A DNA stretch of 64,000 nt from Mangrovimonas xylaniphaga (lineage in GTDB: Bacteria > Bacteroidota > Bacteroidia > Flavobacteriales > Flavobacteriaceae). Shown in pieces: positions 26,065 through 34,863 of this stretch. Positions within the stretch are counted from its first letter, which is position 1; the number at the start of each line of letters is the position of its first letter. Position numbers and translations under genes: made by a program. The stretch is taken from the NCBI RefSeq assembly GCF_001280435.1, contig NZ_LBIP01000013.1:434001-498000 (forward strand), in the 5' to 3' direction. The notes under the pieces were generated by a model. That model worked only from the letters and a program-made list of their open reading frames with translations. It had not been told where the DNA came from and ran no database searches.

Positions 26065-27864
26065 TTAGATATTCTTATTACGCTTACGCTCTACTTCCGT
26101 CAATAAAATTTTTCGGATACGCAAGTGGTTTGGAGTAACCTCTACATACTCATCCTTTTGGATGTATTCCAAGGCTTCTTCCAAAGAGAATTTAATAGCA
26201 GGTACAATTCTAGCTTTATCATCTGCTCCAGCCGAACGTACGTTACTTAATTTTTTCGTCTTGGTAATGTTAACTGTCATATCATCTTGACGAGAGTTCT
26301 CTCCAATTACCTGACCTTCGTAAATATCTTCTCCTGGATCTACAAAGAACTTACCTCTATCCTGTAACTTATCAATGGAGTAAGGAATTGCTTGCCCTTT
26401 TTCCATAGATACCAACGATCCATTTTGACGCTCAGGAATTCCTCCTTTTAAAGGTTGGTATTCTTTAAAGCGGTGCGCCATAATAGCCTCACCTGCTGTA
26501 GCTGTCAACAATTGATTACGTAAACCGATAATTCCACGAGATGGCACCATAAATTCAATCACCATACGATCTCCTTTAGCTTCCATACTCAACATTTCTC
26601 CCTTACGCATGGTCACTAATTCAACTGCCTTACCAGAAACGTTTTCAGGCAAATCGATAGTCATCTCCTCTACTGGCTCACATTTCTCACCATCAATTTC
26701 CTTGATGATTACCTGTGGCTGTCCAATTTGAAGCTCATACCCTTCGCGACGCATGGTTTCAATCAACACAGATAAGTGAAGTACCCCACGACCAAATACC
26801 AAAAACTTATCGGCACTATCAGTTTCCTGAACACGTAAAGCTAAATTTTTCTCCAACTCTTTTGTCAAACGTTCTTTAATGTGACGAGATGTTACAAACT
26901 TTCCGTCTTTTCCGAAGAAAGGAGAATCGTTAATCGTAAACAACATACTCATTGTTGGCTCATCGATGGCGATGGTTTTTAAAGCTTCTGGATTTTCAAA
27001 ATCGGCCACAGTATCTCCAATTTCAAAACCTTCCAAACCAACAATAGCACAGATATCACCTGTTTGCACGTGATCTACTTTTACACGTCCAAGACCTTCA
27101 AATACATGAAGCTCTTTAATTTTATTTTTAACCACAGTTCCATCACGCTTTACCAACGAAATGTTCTGTCCTGCTTTCAATTCTCCACGAGTCAAACGTC
27201 CAATAGCAATACGTCCTGTAAAGCTTGAGAAGTCCAACGATGTAATCAACATTTGAGTAGTTCCTTCATCAAATTTTGGCGCAGGAATATGCTCGATTAC
27301 CATATCCAATAATGGTTCGATGTTTTCTGTCTGGTTTTTCCAGTCGTCACTCATCCAATTGTTTTTCGCCGAACCATAAACTGTTGGGAAATCCAACTGC
27401 CACTCTTCCGCCCCAAGTTCAAACATCAGGTCAAATACCTTTTCATGAACTTCTTCCGGAGTACAGTTTTCTTTATCTACTTTATTTACTACCACACAAG
27501 GCTTCAAACCTAGGTCGATAGCTTTTTGCAATACGAATCTTGTTTGCGGCATTGGCCCTTCAAAAGCATCCACCAACAACAACACACCATCGGCCATGTT
27601 AAGAACACGCTCTACTTCTCCACCAAAATCGGCGTGACCAGGAGTGTCAATAATATTGATTTTAGTGTCTTTATAAGTTACGGACACATTCTTGGAAGTA
27701 ATGGTGATTCCTCTTTCACGTTCCAAATCGTTATTATCCAAAATAAGATCTCCTGTATTTTCGTTTTCGCGAAACAGTTGACAGTGGTACATGATCTTAT
27801 CAACCAAGGTTGTTTTACCGTGGTCTACGTGAGCAATAATTGCTATGTTTTTAATATTAGCCAT
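26065..27864 (-). CDS. typA: Ribosome-associated translational GTPase TypA/BipA
   Basis: This 599-residue protein has the G1 motif AHVDHGKTT at the N-terminus, '[13 protein letters not shown]' (G2), '[12 protein letters not shown]' (G3) and '[10 protein letters not shown]' (G4). EF-G-like domains follow, and the TypA-specific C-terminal domain 'GMxSLRNQLLT...[13 protein letters not shown]'-like segment is present. Full family length. It acts on ribosomes and is involved in stress adaptation and subunit assembly. It is monocistronic, with its own -7 element upstream and a palindromic terminator downstream. Confidence 0.97.
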   Translation of the reverse strand: MANIKNIAIIAHVDHGKTTLVDKIMYHCQLFRENENTGDLILDNNDLERERGITITSKNVSVTYKDTKINIIDTPGHADFGGEVERVLNMADGVLLLVDAFEGPMPQTRFVLQKAIDLGLKPCVVVNKVDKENCTPEEVHEKVFDLMFELGAEEWQLDFPTVYGSAKNNWMSDDWKNQTENIEPLLDMVIEHIPAPKFDEGTTQMLITSLDFSSFTGRIAIGRLTRGELKAGQNISLVKRDGTVVKNKIKELHVFEGLGRVKVDHVQTGDICAIVGLEGFEIGDTVADFENPEALKTIAIDEPTMSMLFTINDSPFFGKDGKFVTSRHIKERLTKELEKNLALRVQETDSADKFLVFGRGVLHLSVLIETMRREGYELQIGQPQVIIKEIDGEKCEPVEEMTIDLPENVSGKAVELVTMRKGEMLSMEAKGDRMVIEFMVPSRGIIGLRNQLLTATAGEAIMAHRFKEYQPLKGGIPERQNGSLVSMEKGQAIPYSIDKLQDRGKFFVDPGEDIYEGQVIGENSRQDDMTVNITKTKKLSNVRSAGADDKARIVPAIKFSLEEALEYIQKDEYVEVTPNHLRIRKILLTEVERKRNKNI

Positions 27865-27887
27865 AATGACGCCTTATTTTAAGCGTG

Positions 27888-27895
27888 CAAAGGTA
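27888..27895 (-). promoter_or_regulatory. typA -7 element TACCTTTG
   Basis: TACCTTTG on the - strand fits TAnnTTTG and lies 24 bases upstream of the typA ATG. Directly upstream is an inverted repeat (AATTCCTTT at 27901-27909, its complement at 27914-27922), in a position where an activator or repressor could act. The rest of the 310-base gap up to 28174 is AT-rich, and I see nothing else convincing in it. Confidence 0.55.
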
Positions 27896-28174
27896 CATTA
27901 AATTCCTTTGGAAAAAGGAATTATCATTAATTATTAGCATCCTACCATATAATTTTTCAAAGTCTTCAACTTAGCTCTAAACCTTCCAAGCAACCAACTG
28001 AATGTAAACATCTTAAAACTTCCATTATTCTATTAAAGATTTATTAATTTAGTTAATTCTATGTTAGAATAATCCAAAAACAGGGGTTCAATACGTATAT
28101 TTATAAGAAGAATGACCTACCATAAATCACTTCACCTACTTAACATCAAGAAACAATTCACATTTTAGTCAAAA

Positions 28175-28534
28175 ATGAACCTTATTCAAAAATATTCGAA
28201 ATTCATCCCCTACCTATATTTTCTATCGGTGATTGCATTTTGGTTTACCGACGTTAATAGACATCTAGGCATTGAGGCCTACCCTATTTTAATCTTCGCC
28301 TTACCCTTTGTATGGCAGCTTATAAAGCCAAGTAAACAACTCAACTTTTCATTGGGCATTACCTTTGTTTGCCTGTCCTCTTATATGATTTGGGCCTATC
28401 TCTCAGATGCCCTCAATATCATTCAATTTTCAGGTTTCATAAAAAGATTTGTGCTTTACAGCGGACTCTTTGTTTTTGCCAATTTTATCATGTCTCTTTG
28501 GATGATACGAAACAGTATTAAAAAAAGCTTTTAA
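28175..28534 (+). CDS. Four-helix membrane protein of unknown function
   Basis: This 119-residue protein consists of four hydrophobic helices with short polar links ('YLYFLSVIAFWFTDVNRHLG', 'AYPILIFALPFVWQLI'). It has no signal peptide or catalytic motif that I can see. The kdsA promoter begins right at its stop codon, so it may be read together with kdsA at low level. I do not recognise the family. Confidence 0.6.
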   Translation: MNLIQKYSKFIPYLYFLSVIAFWFTDVNRHLGIEAYPILIFALPFVWQLIKPSKQLNFSLGITFVCLSSYMIWAYLSDALNIIQFSGFIKRFVLYSGLFVFANFIMSLWMIRNSIKKSF

Positions 28535-28539
28535 ATATG

Positions 28540-28547
28540 TATCTTTG
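28540..28547 (+). promoter_or_regulatory. kdsA -7 element TATCTTTG
   Basis: An exact TAnnTTTG match, 26 bases before the kdsA ATG. No good TTG is present at the usual -33 distance. Confidence 0.55.
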
Positions 28548-28573
28548 CGGCTTAATTTAGAAAAATCAAGCAG

Positions 28574-29392
28574 ATGAAACTCAGCGATGTCCCTAAGATA
28601 AAACACACCAATTCAAACAATTTCTTCTTATTGGCTGGTCCATGTGCCATTGAAGGTGAAGACATGGCAATGCGAATTGCCGAAAAAGTGGTTGGCATTA
28701 CCAACAAATTGGAAATTCCTTATGTATTTAAAGGAAGTTTCAAAAAGGCCAACAGAAGTAGAATTGATAGTTTCACGGGTATTGGAGACGAAAAAGCGCT
28801 TAAGATTTTACAAAAAGTTTCCAAAGAATTTGACATCCCAACGGTAACCGACATTCACGAGATTTCAGATGCTGCCAAAGCTGCTGAATATGTAGATGTA
28901 CTTCAAATTCCTGCTTTTTTGGTAAGACAGACCGATTTGGTGGTAGCTGCTGCTGAAACCGGTAAGGTAGTTAACCTTAAAAAAGGACAGTTTATGAGTC
29001 CTGAAGCCATGAAACATGCAGTGCAAAAAGTTAAGGATTCAGGAAGTGACAAAGCTTGGATAACCGACCGAGGTACTATGTTTGGCTATCAAGACATGAT
29101 TGTTGACTTTAGAGGCATCCCTACCATGAAGCAATACGCTCCTGTGGTATTGGATGTGACACACTCTCTTCAACAACCCAACCAAACGGCTGGTGTTACA
29201 GGTGGAAGACCAGACATGATTGAAACCATTGCCCGGGCTGGAGTTGTAAACAACGTTGACGGTTTATTCATTGAAACACACTTTGACCCGGCTAATGCAA
29301 AAAGTGATGGAGCCAATATGTTGCATTTGGACAACTTGGAAAACCTTCTTACAAACCTTGTTGCTATCAGAAAAACAATTAACTCTTTATAA
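28574..29392 (+). CDS. kdsA: 3-deoxy-D-manno-octulosonate 8-phosphate synthase
   Basis: This 272-residue protein contains 'LLAGPCAIEGEDMAMRIAE', 'FKGSFKKANRSRIDSFTGIG', 'DVLQIPAFLVRQTDL', 'KKGQFMSP' and 'GGRPDMIETIARAGV'. These are the KdsA signature stretches for phosphoenolpyruvate and arabinose-5-phosphate condensation. The product feeds Kdo in the LPS inner core, so the organism makes Kdo-containing LPS. Length is standard. The OM-protein gene follows after 12 bases and may share the transcript. Confidence 0.96.
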   Translation: MKLSDVPKIKHTNSNNFFLLAGPCAIEGEDMAMRIAEKVVGITNKLEIPYVFKGSFKKANRSRIDSFTGIGDEKALKILQKVSKEFDIPTVTDIHEISDAAKAAEYVDVLQIPAFLVRQTDLVVAAAETGKVVNLKKGQFMSPEAMKHAVQKVKDSGSDKAWITDRGTMFGYQDMIVDFRGIPTMKQYAPVVLDVTHSLQQPNQTAGVTGGRPDMIETIARAGVVNNVDGLFIETHFDPANAKSDGANMLHLDNLENLLTNLVAIRKTINSL

Positions 29393-29404
29393 GGTCCCCG
29401 ATTA

Positions 29405-30265
29405 ATGAGAATACGCACAATTCCTTCATTATTAGGGGTACTTTTTGCTTTGAGCTCTACTGTAGCCCAAGCACAAACTGCAGATACCATTAAATCCACA
29501 GCTTCCCAAAAAGGGAAGCTCTTTTTTAGTTGGGGAGGCAACAGGGAAGTCTATTCAAAATCGGACATCCATTTTAAGGGTGAAAACTACGATTTTACGA
29601 TAAAGGATGCCACGGCCCACGACAAGCCAAAAGGTTGGCATATCGATTACATCAACCCTACACGCATCACCATTCCGCAAACAAATGCCAAATTAGGGTA
29701 TTTTGTTTCCGACCATTATTATGTTTCCATTGGTGTGGACCATATGAAATACGTCATGGAACGTGATAAAACCAGAACAGTTGATGGATATATCGATTTA
29801 CCTGCTTCGGAAGAAGGCTCACAGTACAACGGAGTTTATGATAATGAAGAGTTTTTGGTTTCTGCCGACTTTTTAAAATTTGAACATACCAATGGGCTGA
29901 ATTATGTGTATGTTGAAGTTGGTAGATCTGATGATATTTCTTCTATTTTTCACCTTCCAAATACCGATAAATTCCAAATCAACTTGATGGAAGGCATAGG
30001 TGGCGGTGTTCTATACCCTAAAACCAATACCACTTTATTGAACAAAGACCGTTATGATGAATTTCATATATCGGGATATGGTTTTTCAGTAAACGCAGGT
30101 ATCAACTTTACGTTCTTTAAATACTTTTTCATTCAAACAGACGTAAAAGGGGGTTACATTAACATGCCAGATATTAGAACCACCAGCAATGTAAAGGAAA
30201 GTGCCTCTCAGCATTTCTTCTTTTTACAGAACATTATAGCCATTGGTGGGATTTTCAGAGTTTAG
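29405..30265 (+). CDS. Outer-membrane beta-barrel protein of unknown function
   Basis: This 286-residue protein has a signal peptide ending ...TVAQAQ. The strand-rich body alternates aromatic and polar residues ('AKLGYFVSDHYYVSIGVDHMKYVM', 'YGFSVNAGINFTFFKYFFIQTDVKGGYIN') and ends near F-R-V. This suggests an 8-12-strand outer-membrane barrel. A possible link to kdsA is only positional (12-base gap). No specific family recognised. Confidence 0.6.
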   Translation: MRIRTIPSLLGVLFALSSTVAQAQTADTIKSTASQKGKLFFSWGGNREVYSKSDIHFKGENYDFTIKDATAHDKPKGWHIDYINPTRITIPQTNAKLGYFVSDHYYVSIGVDHMKYVMERDKTRTVDGYIDLPASEEGSQYNGVYDNEEFLVSADFLKFEHTNGLNYVYVEVGRSDDISSIFHLPNTDKFQINLMEGIGGGVLYPKTNTTLLNKDRYDEFHISGYGFSVNAGINFTFFKYFFIQTDVKGGYINMPDIRTTSNVKESASQHFFFLQNIIAIGGIFRV

Positions 30266-30344
30266 ATTCTGAACCTCCCGCATCAATTTTATTGATTTAC
30301 AAGAATTGTTATAATTTTGTAACTCCTAAGCCAAACAAAAGGTC

Positions 30345-30809
30345 ATGATTCAAATTAGAGAAGCTACCAAAGAAGACATTCCGTTTATTACAGCACTTTT
30401 TAGGGATACCATCCAGAATGTGAACAGTAAGGACTATTCTGAAAAACAGATAGAAGTGTGGGCTTCTGGTGCCAATGATATCGAGAAATGGGAAGAACGC
30501 ATTGAGTCTCTTTATTTCATTGTTGCCGAACAAAATGACACCATCACAGGCTTTGCCTACCTTAAAAACGGTAATTATCTAGACGGACTTTTTGTACACA
30601 AGGATTACCAGCGCCAAGGCATTGCCTCTAAACTTTTAAGGGTGATGGAATCTTACGCCATTGGAGAAGGCTTTGAAGAGATGCGCTCTGATGTTAGCAA
30701 AACAGCACTTCCCTTTTTTGAAAACCATTATTTTGATGTCATCAAAAAACAGAAGAAACCTTTTAAAGGCATCGTGTTCCAAAACTATTTGGTGAGTAAA
30801 GCTTTATAA
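30345..30809 (+). CDS. GNAT-family N-acetyltransferase
   Basis: This 154-residue protein has the acetyl-CoA-binding motif in 'VHKDYQRQGIASKLLRVMESYA' (Q/RxxGxA) and N-terminal 'IQIREATKEDIPFITALF', a standard GNAT opening. The ending 'LPFFENHYFDVIKKQKKPFKGIVFQNY' is the usual C-terminal strand pair. The acceptor is unknown. It is a single gene with about 80 and 135 bases of spacer on its sides. Confidence 0.85.
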   Translation: MIQIREATKEDIPFITALFRDTIQNVNSKDYSEKQIEVWASGANDIEKWEERIESLYFIVAEQNDTITGFAYLKNGNYLDGLFVHKDYQRQGIASKLLRVMESYAIGEGFEEMRSDVSKTALPFFENHYFDVIKKQKKPFKGIVFQNYLVSKAL

Positions 30810-30919
30810 GCTTTTGATCATTGATCTCTACTTAGGTCTATTACTATAATCTTTCATTTCTTAAACCTCTAGATTTTTTTTTCAAAAAAACATAGTTCAA
30901 AATTGAAATAAATTTATTT

Positions 30920-30936
30920 ACTTTGTTTTTCAAAGT
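30920..30936. promoter_or_regulatory. Operator 1 (ACTTTG-N5-CAAAGT) for the HTH/CreD module
   Basis: Inverted repeat ACTTTG (30920-30925), 5 bases, CAAAGT (30931-30936), followed by ACTTT so that AAAGTACTTT forms a second overlapping palindrome. It overlaps the -7 region (TTACTTTG) and lies 8 bases before the start codon at 30945. A near-identical site stands before creD. The HTH protein encoded between them is the likely binder. Confidence 0.6.
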
Positions 30937-30944
30937 ACTTTTAT

Positions 30945-31553
30945 ATGGAATCAAAAGATTATCTAAAAGACATTACCGAAATTAAAAACCTAATGAACAA
31001 ATCCTCGCGATTTATTTCATTAAGTGGCCTCTCTGGAATTTTGGCAGGTATCTATGCGCTTATTGGAGCAGCCTTCGCCTATTGGTTGGTAATCAATTCG
31101 GAACTTGAATATTTAATTTTAGATGGCCCCATCTATAACATTGTTATGTTAGATCTGTTCTTGATTGCCTTTTTGAGTGCTGTTACAGGTGTGATCCTAA
31201 CCACCAGAAAAGCTAAAAAAGCAGGTGAAAAAATATGGGATGGCGCTTCCAAAAGATTGGTCATAAATTTTTTGATTCCTCTGGTAGTAGGCGGTATCTA
31301 CATCTTGATAATTTTGGGTCAACAAAAATATGGTCAAACTGGTGCTCTAATGCTTATTTTTTATGGACTGGCATTAATCAATGCTTCCAAATATAGTATA
31401 GGAGATATTCGCTATTTAGGTTTCGCCGAAATTATTTTAGGCTTAATTTGCGCCCTATATCCTGGTTATGGTTTTTGGTTGTGGGTCATTGGCTTTGGAC
31501 TTATGCACATCATTTACGGTACTTGGATGCATTTTAAATATGACAGAGCATAG
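30945..31553 (+). CDS. Six-helix membrane protein of the HTH/CreD module
   Basis: This 202-residue protein has a soluble N-terminal segment 'MESKDYLKDITEIKNLMNKSSRFISLSG' followed by six membrane helices. In Bacteroidota such proteins are commonly encoded just before a small HTH_34-type regulator and creD, as here. The HTH gene begins 3 bases after its stop. It may sense envelope state for the regulator. No enzymatic motif is visible. Confidence 0.65.
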   Translation: MESKDYLKDITEIKNLMNKSSRFISLSGLSGILAGIYALIGAAFAYWLVINSELEYLILDGPIYNIVMLDLFLIAFLSAVTGVILTTRKAKKAGEKIWDGASKRLVINFLIPLVVGGIYILIILGQQKYGQTGALMLIFYGLALINASKYSIGDIRYLGFAEIILGLICALYPGYGFWLWVIGFGLMHIIYGTWMHFKYDRA

Positions 31554-31556
31554 GTT

Positions 31557-31850
31557 TTGAGTATTATCAACAACATAAATAAGGTCTTTGACCACAGAAT
31601 TAGGCTGGGCATTATGTCCATTTTAATGGTCAACGAATACGCCGATTTCAATACCTTAAAAGAACTTCTCGGTGCTACGGACGGGAATCTTGCCAGCCAT
31701 ACTAAGGCTCTGGAAAAGGCAGAATATATAAAGGTGGAAAAGCAATTTATAGGAAGAAAACCCAACACCCGCTATTCGGTGACAAAATTTGGCAAAGCCG
31801 AATTTCAAAAGCACATCGAAGCCCTTGAAAAATTGATCAATAAACAATAA
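31557..31850 (+). CDS. Winged-helix transcriptional regulator (HTH_34-like)
   Basis: This 97-residue protein has 'DHRIRLGIMSILMVNEYADFNTLKELLGATDGNLASHTKALEKAEYI' (helix-turn-helix) and the wing 'KQFIGRKPNTRYSVTKFGKAEF', as in the ArsR/MarR-like HTH_34 family. No ligand-binding domain. The start is TTG, right after the TAG of the upstream gene. The next ATG would remove part of the first helix. Two matching palindromes stand before its operon and before creD. Confidence 0.85.
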   Translation: MSIINNINKVFDHRIRLGIMSILMVNEYADFNTLKELLGATDGNLASHTKALEKAEYIKVEKQFIGRKPNTRYSVTKFGKAEFQKHIEALEKLINKQ

Positions 31851-31869
31851 CATATTTTTTTACCAACTT

Positions 31870-31886
31870 ACTTTGAATTTCAAAGT
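31870..31886. promoter_or_regulatory. Operator 2 (ACTTTGA-ATT-TCAAAGT) before creD
   Basis: A perfect 7-bp inverted repeat with a 3-base centre, followed by ACTTT as in operator 1. It lies 17 bases before the creD ATG and overlaps the likely promoter (TTACTTTG). Confidence 0.6.
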
Positions 31887-31903
31887 ACTTTAAAAACTTA
31901 ACC

Positions 31904-33277
31904 ATGGAACAACTACAAAAACTTCAACCGAACAAATTTGGAAATTGGCTAAAAACCTCCATTACCGCACGAATGCTCATGGTAGGCTTCTTGGTATTGA
32001 TTTTATTGATTCCCCTTTCATTTATTGAAAGCCTCATTTTTGAACGTTCCATGCGACAACAGGATGTGGTCAACGAAATCAATGACAAATGGGGAAACCA
32101 CGTGATGCTTTACGGCCCTATTTTAAAACTCCCCTATAAAACCTATTCGGAAACAAAAACCTTCAACGAACAAACAAAAACCTATTTCACCGAAACGACT
32201 TCAGAAATAAAATATGCCTATATCTTTCCTGAATCCCTATCATCTGAGGTAGATGTCGATTCTAAATCTTTGAACCGAAACAATTATGAATCGGCCGTCT
32301 ACACCGCTAATATGGATTTTAACGGGAATTTTCCAATCCCCAACCTTAAAATAAAAGACATCAAGGATGAGGATATCTTGTGGAACAAAGCCACAATTCT
32401 TATTAAAACATCCAATCTAAAAGGCATAAAGAATGAAATGTCCTTAAAATTGAACGACAGCACCTATTCTTTCGAAACCAACTTTAAAAACAATTCCAGA
32501 AATAGCTCCCAATTGGATGAATTGGAGTCTGGATTTTTAAAAGAAACGGATGTCCCAAAATCTGCAAATACCAATTTTAGTTTCCACATGACCTTTAACG
32601 GAAGTCAGAATATTCAGCTCATTCCAATTGGAAAAACAACCACCATGCACATGACTTCCAATTGGGCGAACCCTAGTTTTATTGGCAACTTTCTTCCCAA
32701 CGACGAAACAAAAACAATTACAGACGAAGGTTTTGAAGCCGATTGGAAAATCCTGCATATCAACAGGGCCTTTTCTCAGCAATACTTAAACAACGTACCA
32801 GATTTACAGGAATTTGCCTTCGGCACCAAGTTTATCGTCATGGTAGACGAATACCAAAAAAGTGAGCGCTCTGCCAAATATGGCTTCCTTGTCATTGGGT
32901 TAACCTTCCTCATTTTCTTCCTCATCCAAACTATGAGCAACATCCATATACACCCATTTCAATATCTAATGATTGGTTTGGCTCTCACCATGTTTTACAC
33001 CTTGTTAGTGTCCATTTCGGAACACAGTAATTTTCTAAAAGCTTATTTGGTAGCAGGTATTTCGGTGGTAACACTTATAACTCTGTATTCCAAATCCATA
33101 CTCAAAACCCTCAAGTTCCCAATTTTAATTGGATTGAGCCTTACGGCGCTTTACACCTTTATCTATGTCATCATCCAATTGGAAAACTATGCACTTTTGG
33201 TTGGCAGTATTGGACTGTTCATCATTTTGGCAACCGTCATGTTTGTATCCAGAAAAATTGATTGGAATAACGGGTAA
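31904..33277 (+). CDS. creD: CreD-family inner-membrane protein
   Basis: This 457-residue protein has one N-terminal helix (~31-50), a large extracytoplasmic domain (~55-320) with 'WGNHVMLYGPILKLPY' and 'NWANPSFIGNFLPNDE', then a run of about six helices to the C-terminus. This is the CreD architecture. In enterobacteria CreD belongs to the CreBC regulon and affects envelope and beta-lactam responses. Here control is more likely by the adjacent HTH protein, through the operator before its start. Confidence 0.85.
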   Translation: MEQLQKLQPNKFGNWLKTSITARMLMVGFLVLILLIPLSFIESLIFERSMRQQDVVNEINDKWGNHVMLYGPILKLPYKTYSETKTFNEQTKTYFTETTSEIKYAYIFPESLSSEVDVDSKSLNRNNYESAVYTANMDFNGNFPIPNLKIKDIKDEDILWNKATILIKTSNLKGIKNEMSLKLNDSTYSFETNFKNNSRNSSQLDELESGFLKETDVPKSANTNFSFHMTFNGSQNIQLIPIGKTTTMHMTSNWANPSFIGNFLPNDETKTITDEGFEADWKILHINRAFSQQYLNNVPDLQEFAFGTKFIVMVDEYQKSERSAKYGFLVIGLTFLIFFLIQTMSNIHIHPFQYLMIGLALTMFYTLLVSISEHSNFLKAYLVAGISVVTLITLYSKSILKTLKFPILIGLSLTALYTFIYVIIQLENYALLVGSIGLFIILATVMFVSRKIDWNNG

Positions 33278-33292
33278 TCTTTTCCCCAAAAC

Positions 33293-33333
33293 AACTCCTG
33301 TTCCCTTCATTCCATTGAAGGGGCGGGAGTTTT
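33293..33333 (+). terminator. Terminator of creD
   Basis: Two-part stem: AACTCC with GGAGTT outside, CCCTTCA with TGAAGGG inside, loop around 33310-33315, and a short T-run. Confidence 0.7.
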
Positions 33334-33348
33334 AAAACCTACCACATA

Positions 33349-33837
33349 ATGAAAACATACAGAAAACAACTTATTCATTGGCTCTTTGAAATATCAAAGA
33401 CTATATACACTCGAATTTTCAAACATCATGAACCATGGGGCATTACTACAAATCAACTCCTCCAACTCCCTGAAGCTTCCTTCGGCAGACACTTGGGCGA
33501 ATTTTTAAACCAACACGGTTTTGAATTGATTCCAAAAGTAGAACGTCACGATTGCTACCATGTTTTGACAGGATACGGTATCACCGTAGAAAATGAAATA
33601 GCTTTACAATATTTAAGCTTTGGTAACGGCAAACAAAGCCCCTATATGTACGGCGCCATTTTGTTGGGCACCCTAATTCTGCCAGATTATTTAAGCTACT
33701 ATTTAGATTCATATACCATTGGCAAAAAAGCCAATACATTTCATAACTTAGATTTTAAAAAGCTACTGAATATAGACTTAACCATCTTACAGGGCGCATT
33801 TTTCCTTAGATCTCATTCACCAATAAAAAACATATGA
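33349..33837 (+). CDS. Coq4-like protein
   Basis: This 162-residue protein contains H67-D68-x-x-H71-x11-E83, the zinc-site motif I know from Coq4, in 'ERHDCYHVLTGYG...ENE'. The helical context 'SFGRHLGEFL' and 'QYLSFGNG' also fits. Coq4 takes part in ubiquinone biosynthesis, but Flavobacteriaceae are expected to use menaquinone, so the role here must differ or is unknown. It overlaps the DUF2809 gene by 4 bases (ATGA), and a third membrane-protein gene follows. Confidence 0.65.
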   Translation: MKTYRKQLIHWLFEISKTIYTRIFKHHEPWGITTNQLLQLPEASFGRHLGEFLNQHGFELIPKVERHDCYHVLTGYGITVENEIALQYLSFGNGKQSPYMYGAILLGTLILPDYLSYYLDSYTIGKKANTFHNLDFKKLLNIDLTILQGAFFLRSHSPIKNI

Positions 33838-34211
33838 CACTAACATTCCATAAATCATACTTTTTCCTAACGCTGTTGCTATTTGCAGTTGAAACCCTCA
33901 TCGCCACCTACCTCAGCACTGGCTTCATCCGCCATACCTTTGGAGATTTTCTAGTTGTAATTCTCTTGTATTGCTTGGTTAGAAGTTTTACAAAGCTAGC
34001 CATCTTTCCAACAGCCATATTGGTATTAGCAGTTTCCTATATCATTGAAATATTGCAAGCCTTCCACTTATTGAAATTGCTGAACTTGGAACACAGTACA
34101 CTCGCCAAATTAATCCTTGGCAACACCTTTAACTATACCGACCTTATGGCCTACTCGCTAGGCATTATAACCGTAATTATTGTTGAATTTAAATTGCTTA
34201 CCAATGAATAA
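33834..34211 (+). CDS. DUF2809-type membrane protein
   Basis: This 125-residue protein has four hydrophobic helices, with 'FIRHTFGDFLVVILLYCLVR' and 'EILQAFHLLKLL' as in DUF2809. Its frame overlaps the Coq4-like gene at the start and the DUF1361 gene at the end. Function unknown. Confidence 0.75.
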   Translation: MTLTFHKSYFFLTLLLFAVETLIATYLSTGFIRHTFGDFLVVILLYCLVRSFTKLAIFPTAILVLAVSYIIEILQAFHLLKLLNLEHSTLAKLILGNTFNYTDLMAYSLGIITVIIVEFKLLTNE

Positions 34212-34863
34212 TATTAAATACTTGCTGTTTTCTCGATTCAAGATTATAGTGCTGCCCATAGTGGCGGCCACTTTGAGCATAATCCTCCTCATGGTTCGGA
34301 TGAAACTCACCTACTCCTTTTACTTTCTGTTTTTGGTCTGGAATCTATTTTTAGCGATAGTGCCCTTTGCGATTTCCACCTACATGAGAAGTCTGCCTCA
34401 GCTTAACAAATTTGGCACACTTATAGGATTTGGCATTTGGTTACTCTTCGTCCCGAATGCCCCATATATCATCACGGATTTGTTCCACCTCAAGAATAGC
34501 AGTCATGATATTCTGTGGTTGGATGTATTGGTAGTGAGTTCATTTGCCCTTACAGGAGTACTCCTGTTTTTCCTTTCTCTATTGGATATAGAACTGATTA
34601 TGAAACGTTATTGGCAAAGCAAGACCATTTCCATCTTAATGTTGCCACTATTCTTTGTCATTAGTTTTGGAATGTACTTAGGACGCTATTTACGTTTCAA
34701 TTCTTGGGAAGTGCTACAACATCCTCTTACCATATTCAATGATATTTGGAGTATTCTTGCACATCCCAATCAGCATCTCAGCGCATGGACCTTTACCATT
34801 AGCTTCGGTATCTTTTTAGGAATAGGTTATTGGCTTTTCAAAAGCATCCGAAATCCCAATTAA
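34204..34863 (+). CDS. DUF1361-type membrane protein
   Basis: This 219-residue protein has six to seven membrane helices with 'LLFVPNAPYIITDLFHL' and 'GMYLGRYLRFNSWEVLQHP', which I recognise as DUF1361 hallmarks. The ATG at 34204 lies 8 bases before the stop of the preceding gene. The 3' end overlaps the convergent SDR gene by 4 bases. Function unknown. It shares the operon with the Coq4-like and DUF2809 proteins. Confidence 0.8.
   Translation: MNNIKYLLFSRFKIIVLPIVAATLSIILLMVRMKLTYSFYFLFLVWNLFLAIVPFAISTYMRSLPQLNKFGTLIGFGIWLLFVPNAPYIITDLFHLKNSSHDILWLDVLVVSSFALTGVLLFFLSLLDIELIMKRYWQSKTISILMLPLFFVISFGMYLGRYLRFNSWEVLQHPLTIFNDIWSILAHPNQHLSAWTFTISFGIFLGIGYWLFKSIRNPN

Noticed and set aside
28644-28847. 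67-codon + frame inside kdsA
   Set aside because: Shadow of kdsA.
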